From Pandoraea communis (GTDB lineage: Bacteria; Pseudomonadota; Gammaproteobacteria; Burkholderiales; Burkholderiaceae): DNA of 64,000 bases. Below the pieces are notes generated by a model. It made no database searches, was not told the DNA's origin, and saw only the letters and a program-made list of their open reading frames with translations. The position numbers and the translations under genes were made by a program. The stretch is from the NCBI RefSeq assembly GCF_902459745.1, contig NZ_CABPSJ010000006.1, forward strand, positions 327,245-391,244. The letters are read 5' to 3'. This document shows, in pieces, positions 43,923-58,619 of the stretch; position 1 is the first letter of the stretch, and every line of letters starts with the position of its first letter.

Positions 43923-43974
43923 GCCATGTCTCTTGCGAAAGGGTGAGGGACGACGTGAAGCCCACGGCGCGTCC

Positions 43975-44760
43975 TCAGCGCGTCGCGTCTTTGCCGGGGA
44001 CGAACTTCGCGGCCAGCGAACGGCTCGCGCTCGCGAGCAACGCAGTGTCGATGCCTACCGCGATGAAAGTCACGCCCTGGTCGAGGTAATGGCGGGCAAG
44101 CGTCTCGTCGGCACACAGGATGCCGGCGGCTTTGCCCGCGCGGCGAATACGCGCGATGCCATCGTCGATGGCCTTGCGCACCTCGGGATGCGCTGCCTGA
44201 CCGAGATAGCCCATCGACGCGGCGAGATCGGCCGGACCGATGAACACGCCGTCGACGCCTTCGACGGCGGCAATGTCGTCGACCTGCGCCAGCGCATTGG
44301 CCGTCTCCACTTGCACAAGCAGACAGGTCGTATCGTTCGCGGCATGCAGATAGTCGTCGTAGCGATTCCACCGCGAGGAGCGCGCCAATCCGCTGCCTAC
44401 GCCGCGTATGCCCTGCGGCGGATAGCGCGTGGCGCTGACAAGGGTCTGAGCCATCGCGGCAGACTCGACCATCGGCACGAGCAGCGTCGTCGCACCGATT
44501 TCGAGCACCTGTTTGATCAACACGGCATCGCCGTGGGGCAACCGCACGATGGGATGCGTCGGGTACGGCGCCACCGCCTGTAATGTCGCCAGCATCGTGC
44601 GCAAGTCGTTCGGCGCGTGCTCGCCGTCGATCGCCAGCCAGTCGAAGCCGCTGCCCGCGCACAATTCGGCAGCGTACGGTGTCGCCAGTCCCAGCCACAG
44701 ACCGATCTGACGCTCGCCGCGCGCGAGTGCCTGCTTGAAGAGATTCGGGGGTGTTTTCAT
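43975..44760 (-). CDS. hpaI: HpcH/HpaI aldolase
   Basis: A 261-residue class II aldolase that splits 4-hydroxy-2-oxoheptane-1,7-dioate to pyruvate and succinic semialdehyde. The hallmark motifs [37 protein letters not shown] and [18 protein letters not shown] are intact, with the metal ligands expected at the Glu of VQVET and the Asp of PADL. Residue identity to E. coli HpaI appears high by eye. Between hpaH and hpaE. Confidence 0.94.
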   Translation of the reverse strand: MKTPPNLFKQALARGERQIGLWLGLATPYAAELCAGSGFDWLAIDGEHAPNDLRTMLATLQAVAPYPTHPIVRLPHGDAVLIKQVLEIGATTLLVPMVESAAMAQTLVSATRYPPQGIRGVGSGLARSSRWNRYDDYLHAANDTTCLLVQVETANALAQVDDIAAVEGVDGVFIGPADLAASMGYLGQAAHPEVRKAIDDGIARIRRAGKAAGILCADETLARHYLDQGVTFIAVGIDTALLASASRSLAAKFVPGKDATR

Positions 44761-44817
44761 GACATCGGCTCCAGTGAGATACGGAAGGACAGGCGCGGCG
44801 CGCGCCCTCGCACAAGG

Positions 44818-45627
44818 TTAGACGAAGCGCACACCGATGGCGCCGAGCGGGCCGTAGTCTGCGTGGAAGACGTCGCCCGCTGCACAGGCCACGGGCCGCG
44901 TAAACGACCCCGCCAGTACGATTTCGCCGGCCTGCAACCCTTCGTCGAATGCCCCCAGCTTGTTGGCGAGCCACGCAATGCCGTTGCCGGGATGGTTGAG
45001 TACGGCCGCACTCAGGCCCGACTCTTCAATCACGCCATTGCGATAGAGCAGTGCACCTGTCCAGCGCAGGTCGACCGCGTCCGGCTTCACGGGACGCCCG
45101 CCAAGAATCACCGCCGCATTGGCCGCGTTGTCGGCAATCGTGTCGAAGACCTTGCGCGGCGCTTTCGTGTCGCGGTCGAACAGCTCGATGCGGCCGTCGA
45201 TCAATTCGAGTGCCGGCGTCACCCATGCGGTGGCGTCGAGCACGTCGAACAGCGTGACACCCGGCCCCTTGAGCGGCTTGGCCAGAATGAATGCCAACTC
45301 CACTTCGAGGCGCGGCACGATGAAGCGCGAGGCCTCGAGCGTCGCGCCGTCGGCCACGAGCATGTCGTCGAGCAGCGTGCCGTGATCGGGTTCGGCGATC
45401 TGCGCGGCAACCTGCATGGCGCGCGACGTCAGCCCGATCTTGTGCCCGATCATGCGACGGCCTTGCGCGTACTTCAATGCCAGCCACGCTTGCGAAATCG
45501 CGTAGCTGTCGGCGATCGTCATGTCGGGATAGCGGCGGGAAAACTGCATGACAGGCGTGCGGCTGCGCTCGGCATCGTGCAGCTCGCGGGCAAGGGCCTG
45601 ATGAGTCGAGGCATCGAGCGTCGGCAT
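44818..45627 (-). CDS. hpaH: 2-oxo-hept-4-ene-1,7-dioate hydratase
   Basis: A 269-residue hydratase of the FAH-like MhpD/HpaH family, acting just before HpaI. Family stretches [27 protein letters not shown] and [21 protein letters not shown] are clear and close to E. coli HpaH. The start ATG 45627 follows TGGAGACAACGCG. First gene of the operon, behind the 18-bp LysR motif. Confidence 0.93.
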   Translation of the reverse strand: MPTLDASTHQALARELHDAERSRTPVMQFSRRYPDMTIADSYAISQAWLALKYAQGRRMIGHKIGLTSRAMQVAAQIAEPDHGTLLDDMLVADGATLEASRFIVPRLEVELAFILAKPLKGPGVTLFDVLDATAWVTPALELIDGRIELFDRDTKAPRKVFDTIADNAANAAVILGGRPVKPDAVDLRWTGALLYRNGVIEESGLSAAVLNHPGNGIAWLANKLGAFDEGLQAGEIVLAGSFTRPVACAAGDVFHADYGPLGAIGVRFV

Positions 45628-45712
45628 CGCGTTGTCTCCATGGCACCGCCCGGCGCAGGCGGCGTGTTTTGTCGGTCGATAGCCGCTATTCTTACGGTCG
45701 CCCGCGCCACCG

Positions 45713-45730
45713 ACAATCAATCGATTTTGG
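45713..45730 (-). promoter_or_regulatory. LysR operator ahead of hpaH
   Basis: The minus strand carries CCAAAATCGATTGATTGT, identical over 18 bases to the sequence at 39333-39350 ahead of the LysR gene. It lies 86 bases before the hpaH start and overlaps the predicted -35 region. Confidence 0.65.
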
Positions 45731-45990
45731 GCGATTCATAAGTAAAACTGGATAATCGTGCGGCGCCTGATGCGTCCCGTCCGCGCGGAATGCCCCCGCT
45801 GGCGCCAGACCGCCGCATCTTCAACCGTGCGTTGAACCCCGTCCGGCGAAGCCCGCCTTTCAGCCTTTCTCCACGCTTCACAACGCCATTGACCGACTTC
45901 TGCTGGCAACCTCGGCATTTCTCGTCACTTTCGTCTTCCGTCCCTGCCTCCGCCGACCATTGGCGCTCGAGACTCAGGAAGACAAATTAG

Positions 45991-46016
45991 AAATGAGAGT
46001 GATTTGCATTTATAAT
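45991..46016 (+). promoter_or_regulatory. Fur box and -10 of the TonB receptor gene
   Basis: AAATGAGAGTGATTTGCATT contains TGAGAGT-G-ATTTGCA, 10 of 14 matches to the 7-1-7 Fur consensus, and is followed at once by TATAAT (46011-46016). Binding there would block polymerase, as in iron-repressed genes. Confidence 0.6.
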
Positions 46017-46127
46017 CTGCGACGCTTTATTACGACGCGTTACGCGTAACGATACGAACGCCGCTGTCTCCGATTTTGCCGGCGGCTAGCGCTCGCCACA
46101 CTCTCGCAGTTACGAAGGTCAGCCAAG

Positions 46128-48323
46128 ATGAAGATGTCCGTAAGTCGCCGTATGCACGTGGCCGCCGACGCCGCGAGCACGGTTAGCGCCGCCAGTCCCA
46201 TTCAAGTCGATCGCCTCACCTCCCCGGCTCGTCGCCCCCGCGCCACCGTCTGTGCCGCTGCGTTGCTTATGGCAACGCTCGGCATCGCCCATGCGCAGCA
46301 GACGACACCGGCCAACCCAGCCGCAGAAGCCAAGGCCGACGTCGAACTCGGCGCGGTCAATGTCTCGGGCGACTGGCTCGGCACCGGACTCGACAACAGC
46401 GCGAAAACGTTTCCCGGCGCGCGCACCGTCGTGAAGAAGCAGCAGATAGAGGAATCCGGTGCGACGAGCATCGGCGACGTCATGCGCCGCATTCCGGGGG
46501 TGCAAGCCACGGACAACTCGGGCACCGCCGGCAGCGCCATTTCGCTGAACATCGGGGTACGCGGTCTATCCGGCCGATTCACGCCGCGTTCGACCGTGCT
46601 GCTCGACGGCGTTCCCATGGCGGTGGCCCCTTATGGCCAGCCGCAGTTGTCGTTCGCCCCGGTGAGTCTGTTCAACATCGAGAGCATCGACGTGGTGCGC
46701 AGCGGCGGCGCCGTGCGCTATGGGCCGCAGAACGTAGGCGGGGTGATCAACTTCAAGACCCGTTCGATTCCCAACACGCCAGGCCTCACCGCAGATGCCA
46801 CGGTGCGAGAGAACATCTACACCACGGGGGGAGGCGCGAACACGCAGTACGGCGTGTTCCTCGGCACGCAGATGGACAACGGCCTGGGGCTCGCGCTACT
46901 GTATTCGGGCATGGTCGGACGCGACTGGCGCAAGGGTAGCGACGAACGCGTGAACGACCTGGCGCTGAAGTGGCGCTACGACATCACACCGAACCAGCAG
47001 GTGTACGGCAAGGTCTCGTACTACGACGTGAAGTCGAAGACGCCCGGCGGCCTGAGCGTCGCGCAATACAACGCCGACCCATTCCAGAACACGCGTCCGA
47101 ACGACTACTGGAGCGGCAACCGCACCGGCCTCGATTTCGGGTATCTGAACACCTTGTCCGAGACGCAGGAATTCGAGGTTCGCACGTTCTACAACGAGAG
47201 CTACCGCCAGAGCACGCTGGTCAACTCGACTTACACTCAGACCACGCACCAACCACGCAACTATCAGACGTTCGGCATCGAGCCACGCTTCACGCAGCGT
47301 CTTTTCTTCGGCCCGACCGCACACGACGTGACTGTCGGCTACCGTTACGTGCACGAGCGCGGCGACGACAATAACTGGACCACGACCCTTGCCACTGGCC
47401 GCAACTCGGCCACTCAGACGTTCAACAACTTCACCAACGCGAGCGCGTTCTATATCGACGATCGCATGGCGTGGGGCAACTGGCGCTTCACGCCGGGCGT
47501 GCGCTACGAAGCGATCCGCTCGCAGCGCGTCGACAACGCGTCGGGCGCAACCTATCGAACGGACAACAACAAGCCGCTTCCGTCGGTGAACCTGTCGTAT
47601 CTGGTGAACGATGCGTGGACGGTATTCGCCGACTACAGCACGTCGTTCGGACCGGTGCAGAATTCACAGTTGAACTCGATGTCGGCCACCAACCCGCTGG
47701 TGCCGGAACTGGCGCGCACGTATGAAATCGGTACACGCTGGACGGATAAGCGCTGGAAGGCGGAGCTGACCGCCTTCCATATGCGGTTCGACAATCAGAT
47801 TCTGCAAGTGTCCGGCACGAACCCGCCTGTCTTCCAGAACATTGGTGCGACGAATCACGACGGTATCGAAACTGCCGTCGACTACACGTTCGATCGCGAC
47901 AGCGTGCTTCGCGGGCTGAACGTGTATGCGAACTTCACCTACACGCGTGCGATCCAGAAGTCGGGCGCGACCGCCGGTCTCGATGTGCCGTTCTACTCGC
48001 GCGTCACCGACACGCTCGGCGCTCGGTACGAGATCGGTCAGTGGACGTTCAATGTCTCGACCACGCACCAAAGCTCGCAGTACTCGGATCTGGCGAATAC
48101 CGCGGTGGAATCGGCCGATGGCAGCAACGGCAAGGTGCCGGGCTTTCGCGTGTGGAACCTGCAAACGATGTACAAGCTCCCCGGTTACAAGAATGCCGAC
48201 GTCACCGTGGGTTTGAACAACATATTCGACAAGCGCTACTACACGCGTAACGTGGACGGCAACGCGGGACGCATGGTCGGCGCACCGCGCATGGTCTACG
48301 TGCAGGGGCACTTCGGGTTCTGA
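46128..48323 (+). CDS. TonB-dependent siderophore/iron receptor, FecA-like
   Basis: A 731-residue outer-membrane receptor. A long signal region (1-~56, ending AHAQ) precedes a plug domain (about 70-200) with IPGVQATDNSGTAGSAISLNIGVRGL and VLLDGVPMAVAPYGQPQ, then a beta-barrel that ends in the terminal aromatic signature YVQGHFGF. The TonB-box-like segment is VELGAVNVSG. It resembles iron(III)-dicitrate type receptors but no N-terminal signalling domain or FecIR-type pair is present. The Fur box upstream fits iron regulation. No siderophore genes lie nearby, so the ligand is unknown. Confidence 0.87.
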   Translation: MKMSVSRRMHVAADAASTVSAASPIQVDRLTSPARRPRATVCAAALLMATLGIAHAQQTTPANPAAEAKADVELGAVNVSGDWLGTGLDNSAKTFPGARTVVKKQQIEESGATSIGDVMRRIPGVQATDNSGTAGSAISLNIGVRGLSGRFTPRSTVLLDGVPMAVAPYGQPQLSFAPVSLFNIESIDVVRSGGAVRYGPQNVGGVINFKTRSIPNTPGLTADATVRENIYTTGGGANTQYGVFLGTQMDNGLGLALLYSGMVGRDWRKGSDERVNDLALKWRYDITPNQQVYGKVSYYDVKSKTPGGLSVAQYNADPFQNTRPNDYWSGNRTGLDFGYLNTLSETQEFEVRTFYNESYRQSTLVNSTYTQTTHQPRNYQTFGIEPRFTQRLFFGPTAHDVTVGYRYVHERGDDNNWTTTLATGRNSATQTFNNFTNASAFYIDDRMAWGNWRFTPGVRYEAIRSQRVDNASGATYRTDNNKPLPSVNLSYLVNDAWTVFADYSTSFGPVQNSQLNSMSATNPLVPELARTYEIGTRWTDKRWKAELTAFHMRFDNQILQVSGTNPPVFQNIGATNHDGIETAVDYTFDRDSVLRGLNVYANFTYTRAIQKSGATAGLDVPFYSRVTDTLGARYEIGQWTFNVSTTHQSSQYSDLANTAVESADGSNGKVPGFRVWNLQTMYKLPGYKNADVTVGLNNIFDKRYYTRNVDGNAGRMVGAPRMVYVQGHFGF

Positions 48324-48427
48324 TCCGGAAACGGTTAAGGCGCGGGCGCGATGCCGACGGGATCGCGCCCTTCGCATCCTGCACGTGCCCCTTCAACGTG
48401 ACCGTTATCGCGATGACGCAATTCCTC

Positions 48428-48460
48428 AAAAAAAAACGGCACCCCGCAAAGGGTGCCGTT
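48428..48460 (-). terminator. terminator of the rpoBC operon
   Basis: AACGGCACCC and GGGTGCCGTT form a 10-bp stem; on the minus strand nine T follow. It closes the rpoC transcript 61 bases past its stop and may also stop the TonB gene from the other side, where the T-run is weaker. Confidence 0.92.
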
Positions 48461-48520
48461 TCTGTAACGACGTCGGTTTCGGGCCGGCAGCGCTTGCTTT
48501 CGCAAGCGCCGCCTTCCTGA

Positions 48521-51500
48521 TTACTCTGCCGTAGGCTCTTCCACCGAGTTCGGCATCGGGGCAAACGCCTCTTCCAGAGCGATCTGGTCGTGACGCTCGC
48601 GATCCGACGTCTCGCGGGCCCTGCGGGCCTTGTGATACGCCAGACCCGTACCTGCCGGGATCAGACGGCCGACGATGACGTTTTCCTTCAGGCCACGCAG
48701 GTCGTCCTTCTTGCCCATGATGGCGGCTTCGGTCAACACGCGCGTCGTCTCCTGGAACGATGCCGCCGAGATGAACGAATCCGTCGACAGCGACGCCTTC
48801 GTAATACCCAGCAGCACGTTCTCGTACTGCGCCGGACGCTTGTCCGCAGCGTTCATGGCGTCGTTCTCGTCAAGCATGTCCGAACGCTCGACCTGTTCGC
48901 CGATGATGAAGCGCGAATCGCCATTGTCGGTGATCTGTACACGACGGAGCATCTGGCGAACGATCACCTCGATGTGCTTGTCGTTGATCTTCACACCCTG
49001 CAAACGGTACACGTCCTGAACTTCGTCGACGATGTAACGTGCCAGCGCTTCGATACCCTGCAGGCGCAGGATGTCGTGCGGGTCGGCCGGGCCGTCCACG
49101 ATCATTTCGCCCTTGTTCACCACCTGACCGTCGTGCACCAGCACCTGCTTTTCCTTCGGAATCAGGAACTCGTGCTGGTTGCCGTCCAGATCGGTAATGA
49201 CCAGACGCTGCTTGCCCTTCGTGTCCTTACCGAACGACGTGGTACCCGTGACTTCGGCCAGAATGCCGGCGTCCTTCGGTGCACGCGCTTCGAACAGTTC
49301 GGCCACACGCGGCAGCCCCCCCGTAATATCGCGAGTCTTCTGCGCTTCGGTCGGGATACGTGCGAGCACTTCGCCCACCGGCACTTGCTGACCGTCCTTG
49401 ATGGTAATCAGTGCGCCCACCTGGAAGCCGATCGTCACAGCGTGATCGGTACCCGGGATCTTCACTTCCACACCATTCTCGTCGAGCAGCTTGACCTGCG
49501 GACGCACGTTCTTCGACGCCGGACCACGGCGCTTCGGATCGATCACGACCAACGTGGACAGCCCCGTCACATCGTCGATCTGCTTGGCAACCGTGACACC
49601 TTCCTCGACGTTCTCGAACTTGGCGTAACCGCCGTGTTCGGTAATGATCGGGCGCGTCAGCGGATCCCACGTCCCCAGTTGGGCACCGGCCTTGACCTGT
49701 GCGCCGTCCAGATGCAGCAGCGTGGCGCCGTACGGCACTTTGTGACGCTCGCGCTCACGGCCGTGATCGTCCGTGATCAGGATTTCGCCCGAACGCGAGA
49801 TCGCGATCTGCTCGCCACGGCCATTCGTCACGTAACGCATGGTCGCCGTGAAGCGAACCGTACCGTTCGACTTGGCTTCGATCGACGAGGCCACTGCCGC
49901 ACGCGATGCCGCACCACCGATGTGGAACGTACGCATCGTAAGCTGCGTGCCCGGTTCACCGATCGACTGCGCTGCGATCACGCCGACCGCTTCGCCGACG
50001 TTCACGCGCGAACCACGACCCAGGTCGCGGCCGTAGCAGGCTGCGCACAGACCGTAGCGCGTATCGCAGGTCAACGGCGTGCGCACGCGCACTTCGTCGA
50101 TGCCCAGCGTTTCGATCATCTCGACGACGTCTTCGTCGAGCAGCGTGCCGGCCTCGTACACCGTCTCTTGCGTTTCCGGATTCACGACGTCAGCCACTGC
50201 CACGCGACCCAGGATACGGTCACGCAGGGCTTCGACCACTTCACCGCCCTCGACCAGCGCCTTCATCGCCACGCCGTTGCTCGTGCCGCAATCGTCTTCA
50301 ACCACGACCAGATCCTGCGTCACGTCGACCAGACGACGCGTCAGGTAACCCGAGTTTGCCGTCTTCAACGCCGTATCGGCCAGACCCTTACGTGCACCGT
50401 GGGTCGAGATGAAGTACTGCAACACGTTCAGGCCTTCGCGGAAGTTCGCGGTAATCGGCGTCTCGATAATCGAGCCGTCCGGCTTGGCCATCAGGCCACG
50501 CATACCGGCGAGCTGACGAATCTGGGCGCTCGAACCGCGCGCACCGGAGTCGGCCATCATGTAAATCGAGTTGAACGACTCCTGATCCACGGTGTGGCCG
50601 TCGCGATCGATCGTCTTTTCCTTCGAGAGCTGCTCCATCATCGCCTTACCCACGGCGTCACCGGTAGCACCCCAAATGTCCACGACGTTGTTGTAACGCT
50701 CTTGTGCCGTGACCAGACCCGACATGTACTGACGGTCGTATTCCTTGACCTTCTTCGACGCTTCGCCGATCAGCTCTTCCTTCTTCGTCGGCACGAGCAT
50801 GTCGTCGACGCAGATCGAGATACCGGCACGCGTTGCCAGGCGGAAGCCCGACTGCATCAGCTTGTCGACGAAGATGACCGTCTCGCGCAGACCGCAACGA
50901 CGGAACGCCGTGTTGATCAGCTTCGAGATTTCCTTCTTCTTGAGCGACTTGTTCAGCACCGAGAACGGCAGGCCCGGCGGCAGAATTTCCGACAGGATCG
51001 CGCGGCCGACAGTCGTCGGGTACAGCGTGATCTTCGGCGTCTTTTCGCCCGTTTCCGGATCGACCGTGTACTCCGTGATACGCACGTTCACGCGCGAAGC
51101 CAGTTCGACTTCCTTGTTGTCGTACGCACGCAGCACTTCCGACACGTCGATGAACGACAAGCCTTCGCCGCGGCCGTTGATCTTGTCGCGCGTCGCGTAG
51201 TACAGACCCAGCACGATATCCTGCGACGGCACGATCGACGGATCGCCGTTAGCCGGGAACAATACGTTGTTCGAGGCCAGCATCAGGGTACGCGCTTCCA
51301 TCTGCGCTTCGAGCGACAGCGGCACGTGAACGGCCATCTGGTCACCGTCGAAGTCGGCGTTGAATGCCGCGCAAACCAGCGGGTGAAGCTGAATTGCCTT
51401 GCCTTCGATCAGCACCGGCTCGAACGCCTGGATACCCAGACGGTGCAGCGTCGGTGCGCGGTTCAGCATGATCGGATGCTCGCGGATCACCTCTTCGAGG

Positions 51501-52732
51501 ATGTCCCACACCACGGCCGTCTGGTTCTCGACTTCCTTCTTCGCGGCCTTGATGGTCGTGGCCACGCCCATCACTTCCAGCTTGTGGAAGATGAACGGCT
51601 TGAAGAGTTCGAGCGCCATCAGCTTCGGCAGACCGCACTGATGCAGCTTGAGCGTCGGGCCCACGGTAATCACCGAACGGCCCGAGTAGTCGACGCGCTT
51701 ACCCAGCAGGTTCTGACGGAAACGACCGCTCTTACCCTTGATCATGTCGGCCAGCGACTTGAGCGGGCGCTTGTTCGCACCGGTCATCGCCTTACCGCGA
51801 CGGCCGTTGTCGAGCAGCGAGTCCACGGACTCTTGCAGCATGCGCTTTTCGTTGCGCACGATGATGTCCGGGGCCTTAAGCTCGAGCAGACGCTTCAGAC
51901 GGTTGTTACGGTTGATGACGCGGCGATACAGGTCGTTCAGGTCCGAGGTCGCGAAGCGGCCACCGTCGAGCGGCACCAGCGGGCGCAGCTCGGGCGGGAG
52001 CACCGGCAGCACTTCGAGCACCATCCACTCGGGCTTGATGCCCGAGCGTTGGAAGGCCTCGAGCACCTTCAGGCGCTTGGCGTACTTCTTGATCTTGGCT
52101 TCCGAGCCCGTGGCTTGCAGCTCGGCGCGCAGATGCTCGACCTGCTGATCGATGTCGATCGAGCGCAGCAGCTCGCGCACGCCTTCCGCGCCCATCTCGG
52201 CACGGAATTCGTCGCCGTATTCCTCGACCTTGTTGTAGTAATCCTCTTCCGTCATGATCTGGCAACGCTTGAGCGGCGTCATGCCAGGTTCGAGGACCAC
52301 ATACGCTTCGAAGTACAGCACGCGTTCGATGTCGCGCAGCGTCATGTCGAGCACCATGCCCAGACGCGACGGGAGCGACTTCAGGAACCAGATGTGCGCG
52401 ACCGGCGAGGCCAGCTCAATGTGGCCCATGCGCTCGCGACGCACCTTCGCCAGCGTGACTTCCACGCCGCACTTCTCGCAGATCACGCCACGGTGCTTCA
52501 GGCGCTTGTACTTGCCGCAAAGGCATTCGTAGTCCTTGATCGGACCGAAGATCTTTGCGCAGAACAGACCGTCACGCTCGGGCTTGAAAGTCCGGTAGTT
52601 GATCGTCTCCGGCTTCTTCACTTCGCCGAACGACCACGAACGGATCTTGTCCGGCGAAGCCAGACCGATCTTGATCGCGTCGAACTGTTCGTCCTGCTGG
52701 ACTTGCTTGAATAGATCGAGCAAAGCTTTCAT
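48521..52732 (-). CDS. rpoC: RNA polymerase beta' subunit
   Basis: A 1403-residue catalytic subunit. The N-terminal zinc ribbon has [20 protein letters not shown] (about 70-89), the active-site loop [12 protein letters not shown] is at about 457-468, and the second zinc site includes [13 protein letters not shown] near 880-900. The C-terminus (SVEEPTAE) is acidic. The start [16 protein letters not shown] follows rpoB by 26 bases. In rpoBC with rplJL upstream, as in nearly all bacteria. Confidence 0.98.
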   Translation of the reverse strand: MKALLDLFKQVQQDEQFDAIKIGLASPDKIRSWSFGEVKKPETINYRTFKPERDGLFCAKIFGPIKDYECLCGKYKRLKHRGVICEKCGVEVTLAKVRRERMGHIELASPVAHIWFLKSLPSRLGMVLDMTLRDIERVLYFEAYVVLEPGMTPLKRCQIMTEEDYYNKVEEYGDEFRAEMGAEGVRELLRSIDIDQQVEHLRAELQATGSEAKIKKYAKRLKVLEAFQRSGIKPEWMVLEVLPVLPPELRPLVPLDGGRFATSDLNDLYRRVINRNNRLKRLLELKAPDIIVRNEKRMLQESVDSLLDNGRRGKAMTGANKRPLKSLADMIKGKSGRFRQNLLGKRVDYSGRSVITVGPTLKLHQCGLPKLMALELFKPFIFHKLEVMGVATTIKAAKKEVENQTAVVWDILEEVIREHPIMLNRAPTLHRLGIQAFEPVLIEGKAIQLHPLVCAAFNADFDGDQMAVHVPLSLEAQMEARTLMLASNNVLFPANGDPSIVPSQDIVLGLYYATRDKINGRGEGLSFIDVSEVLRAYDNKEVELASRVNVRITEYTVDPETGEKTPKITLYPTTVGRAILSEILPPGLPFSVLNKSLKKKEISKLINTAFRRCGLRETVIFVDKLMQSGFRLATRAGISICVDDMLVPTKKEELIGEASKKVKEYDRQYMSGLVTAQERYNNVVDIWGATGDAVGKAMMEQLSKEKTIDRDGHTVDQESFNSIYMMADSGARGSSAQIRQLAGMRGLMAKPDGSIIETPITANFREGLNVLQYFISTHGARKGLADTALKTANSGYLTRRLVDVTQDLVVVEDDCGTSNGVAMKALVEGGEVVEALRDRILGRVAVADVVNPETQETVYEAGTLLDEDVVEMIETLGIDEVRVRTPLTCDTRYGLCAACYGRDLGRGSRVNVGEAVGVIAAQSIGEPGTQLTMRTFHIGGAASRAAVASSIEAKSNGTVRFTATMRYVTNGRGEQIAISRSGEILITDDHGRERERHKVPYGATLLHLDGAQVKAGAQLGTWDPLTRPIITEHGGYAKFENVEEGVTVAKQIDDVTGLSTLVVIDPKRRGPASKNVRPQVKLLDENGVEVKIPGTDHAVTIGFQVGALITIKDGQQVPVGEVLARIPTEAQKTRDITGGLPRVAELFEARAPKDAGILAEVTGTTSFGKDTKGKQRLVITDLDGNQHEFLIPKEKQVLVHDGQVVNKGEMIVDGPADPHDILRLQGIEALARYIVDEVQDVYRLQGVKINDKHIEVIVRQMLRRVQITDNGDSRFIIGEQVERSDMLDENDAMNAADKRPAQYENVLLGITKASLSTDSFISAASFQETTRVLTEAAIMGKKDDLRGLKENVIVGRLIPAGTGLAYHKARRARETSDRERHDQIALEEAFAPMPNSVEEPTAE

Positions 52733-52758
52733 TGCTTTCTCCTGTTGCCTGAACGCGA

Positions 52759-56865
<4,107 letters not shown>

Positions 56866-57360
56866 TACGATCTCCGAATCACTACGCTGACGACGACGGC
56901 AGGCATCGTCAACGGGTGTTCATCGACTGAGACCAGACGTCCCCCACGGCGGGCTTGCCGTAGAGCAACGAGCTTGGTGGTTGGCCGCTACCAACCGCTG
57001 GCTGACGGCGACGGATGCCTGTGTTGCCCGTCGCCCGACCAAACTTGCCTTCTGCAGTCGCTTCAGAAGACAAAGAGAAAACCGCCGCAGACACACGCCG
57101 CGCGATTTTTTCTTTGGCCTCTTCGATACGTCTTCCGTACTTCCCTGGTACCGTGCTTTCGCTCAACTCGCCGATGGGACACGCGTTTGAAACAGCACGG
57201 TTTGCATCGACTTTGGCGAAATCATTTTGCTTTCAACCACTTGGCGCTGCTTCGCGCCGGCTTTCGAATTCCGCACATCCTTTATGGGATTTGCATCTCC
57301 TGAAAGCACAAAAAGGCTGACGACTTTTCGTCGCCAGCCTTCCCTACGCGCAGAGCCGAA
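56866..57360 (-). promoter_or_regulatory. rplL-rpoB spacer with attenuator and small open frame
   Basis: This 495-base untranslated stretch begins with a hairpin and five T (57308-57341) just after rplL, like the E. coli attenuator between rplL and rpoB. Downstream is an open frame of 85 codons (57166-56909; GTG or similar start, rich in Arg/Ser) with no recognised homology, ending 43 bases before rpoB. I see no clear promoter. It may be a long rpoB leader or a small unknown gene. Confidence 0.4.
57308..57341 (-). terminator. attenuator after rplL
   Basis: AAGGCTG-G-CGAC and GTCG-T-CAGCCTT form a 12-bp stem with one mismatch and a gaaaa loop; five T follow on the minus strand. The position between rplL and rpoB is the classic site of partial termination. 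Confidence 0.75.
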
Positions 57361-57738
57361 TTACTTGACTTCGACCTTGGCGCCGGCTTCTTCCAGCTTC
57401 TTCTTGGCTTCTTCAGCAGCAGCCTTGTCAACGCCTTCCTTGACTGCCTTCGGAGCGCCATCAACCAGATCCTTGGCTTCCTTCAGGCCCAGGCCGGTGA
57501 TTTCGCGGACGGCCTTGATGACGCCGACCTTGTTTGCACCGACTTCCGCCAGGATGACGTTGAATTCGGTTTGCTCTTCAGCAGCAGCAGCGGCGCCGCC
57601 AGCACCTGCCGGGCCAGCAACTGCCAGGGCAGCAGCCGACACGCCGAACTTCTCTTCGAACGCCTTGACCAGGTCGTTCAGTTCCATAACCGACATCGCG
57701 CCTACGGCTTCGATGATTTCGTCTTTCGTGATTGCCAT
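57361..57738 (-). CDS. rplL: ribosomal protein bL12
   Basis: A 125-residue stalk protein that recruits translation factors. The N-terminal dimerisation region ([16 protein letters not shown]), an Ala-rich hinge ([17 protein letters not shown]) and the C-terminal domain with [21 protein letters not shown] are in place. Sixty bases after rplJ. Confidence 0.98.
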   Translation of the reverse strand: MAITKDEIIEAVGAMSVMELNDLVKAFEEKFGVSAAALAVAGPAGAGGAAAAAEEQTEFNVILAEVGANKVGVIKAVREITGLGLKEAKDLVDGAPKAVKEGVDKAAAEEAKKKLEEAGAKVEVK

Positions 57739-57798
57739 TTGTAAAACTCCTAGATTGTGTTCGGACCGAAGTCAGCGATCGTGTAACCGGGGCGAGAA

Positions 57799-58296
57799 TT
57801 AAGCAGCTTCCGCTTGCTTCTTCTCGGCCACGGCAGCCAGGACGCGAGCAAAGCCGGAAACCGGCGCTTGCATGACACCCAGCAACTTCGCGAGCAGTTC
57901 GTCGCGGCTCGGGATCGAGGCCAGCGCTTGCACGCCTGCCTTGTCCATCACCTTGCCGTCGTACGAGCCGGCCTTCAAGATCAACTTGTCGTTGCCCTTC
58001 GAAAAGTCGTTCAAGACTTTCGCAGCGGCTACGGGATCCGTCGAGATACCGTAGATCAGAGGACCGGTCATCTGCTCAGCCAGGTCAGCAAACGGGGTGT
58101 TTTCCACCGCGCGGCGTGCCAGCGTGTTCTTCAGAACGCGCAGGTAGACGCCTTGCTGACGCGCATTGGCGCGAAGCTTCGTCAGATCGCCAACCGTGAT
58201 TCCGCGATATTCAGCCACAACGATGGTCGAAGCGCCGGCGACTTGCGCCGAAACTTCTGCCACGACGGCTTTCTTATCATCAAGATTAAGTGCCAC
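57799..58296 (-). CDS. rplJ: ribosomal protein uL10
   Basis: A 165-residue stalk base protein that anchors L12 dimers and autoregulates its operon by binding the leader. The start is GTG at 58296 (read as Met, [15 protein letters not shown]) behind the strong GGAGGTTAACC. The C-terminal helix ([20 protein letters not shown]) is the L12-binding part. Confidence 0.98.
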   Translation of the reverse strand: MALNLDDKKAVVAEVSAQVAGASTIVVAEYRGITVGDLTKLRANARQQGVYLRVLKNTLARRAVENTPFADLAEQMTGPLIYGISTDPVAAAKVLNDFSKGNDKLILKAGSYDGKVMDKAGVQALASIPSRDELLAKLLGVMQAPVSGFARVLAAVAEKKQAEAA

Positions 58297-58619
58297 GGTT
58301 AACCTCCAAAATTGACATCACCTCATGGTGACGCCGTTCCACTAACGGCTTACCGACATGTCTGGAGTTTCAACCCTCGCGCCCGGTTGCCCGCGTGCGA
58401 CGGTGTGACTGCAAAACTTGTTCGGGTTCGCCATCTGCGTTGGCTGGCGTATTAAGGGAGCGTCAGTGAATGCCCATTCCCGCCAACGGTCTTTGATAAC
58501 CGGAAGCGCATTCCGAAGAACTCGCTTCCGCCCAAAGTCTTTTGCTACTGGCTTTCGATCTCGAGGATCTCAGCCATCGCAGGGGACGCCATCACCCTGC
58601 GATTGCGATACTGTCTCGC
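58297..58619 (-). promoter_or_regulatory. rplJL leader (L10 leader candidate)
   Basis: This 323-base gap between rplA and rplJ carries a stem ATCGCAGGG/CCCTGCGAT (58603-58576) just past rplA, a GGAAGCG/CGCTTCC stem about 58510-58540, and near rplJ the paired GCCGTTAGTGGAACGGC and CACC-atga-GGTG elements. This matches the place of the known L10 leader, where L10-L12 binds a kinked stem. I could not mark the promoter. Confidence 0.5.

Larger units (their letters stand above)
45628..46127. other. divergent control region, hpaH operon / TonB receptor
   Basis: 500 bases without a gene. It holds the LysR motif (45713-45730), a candidate hpaH promoter (TTGTCG, 17 bases, AAGAAT on the minus strand from about 45717), a Fur-like box with a following TATAAT (45991-46016), and a 14-bp palindrome in the TonB leader (46038-46051). 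The stretch 45745-45985 shows nothing I can interpret. Confidence 0.5.

Noticed and set aside
46038-46051. 14-bp palindrome CGTTACGCGTAACG in the TonB receptor leader
   Set aside because: About four perfect 14-bp palindromes are expected by chance in a window of this size, and it is not placed on a promoter element.
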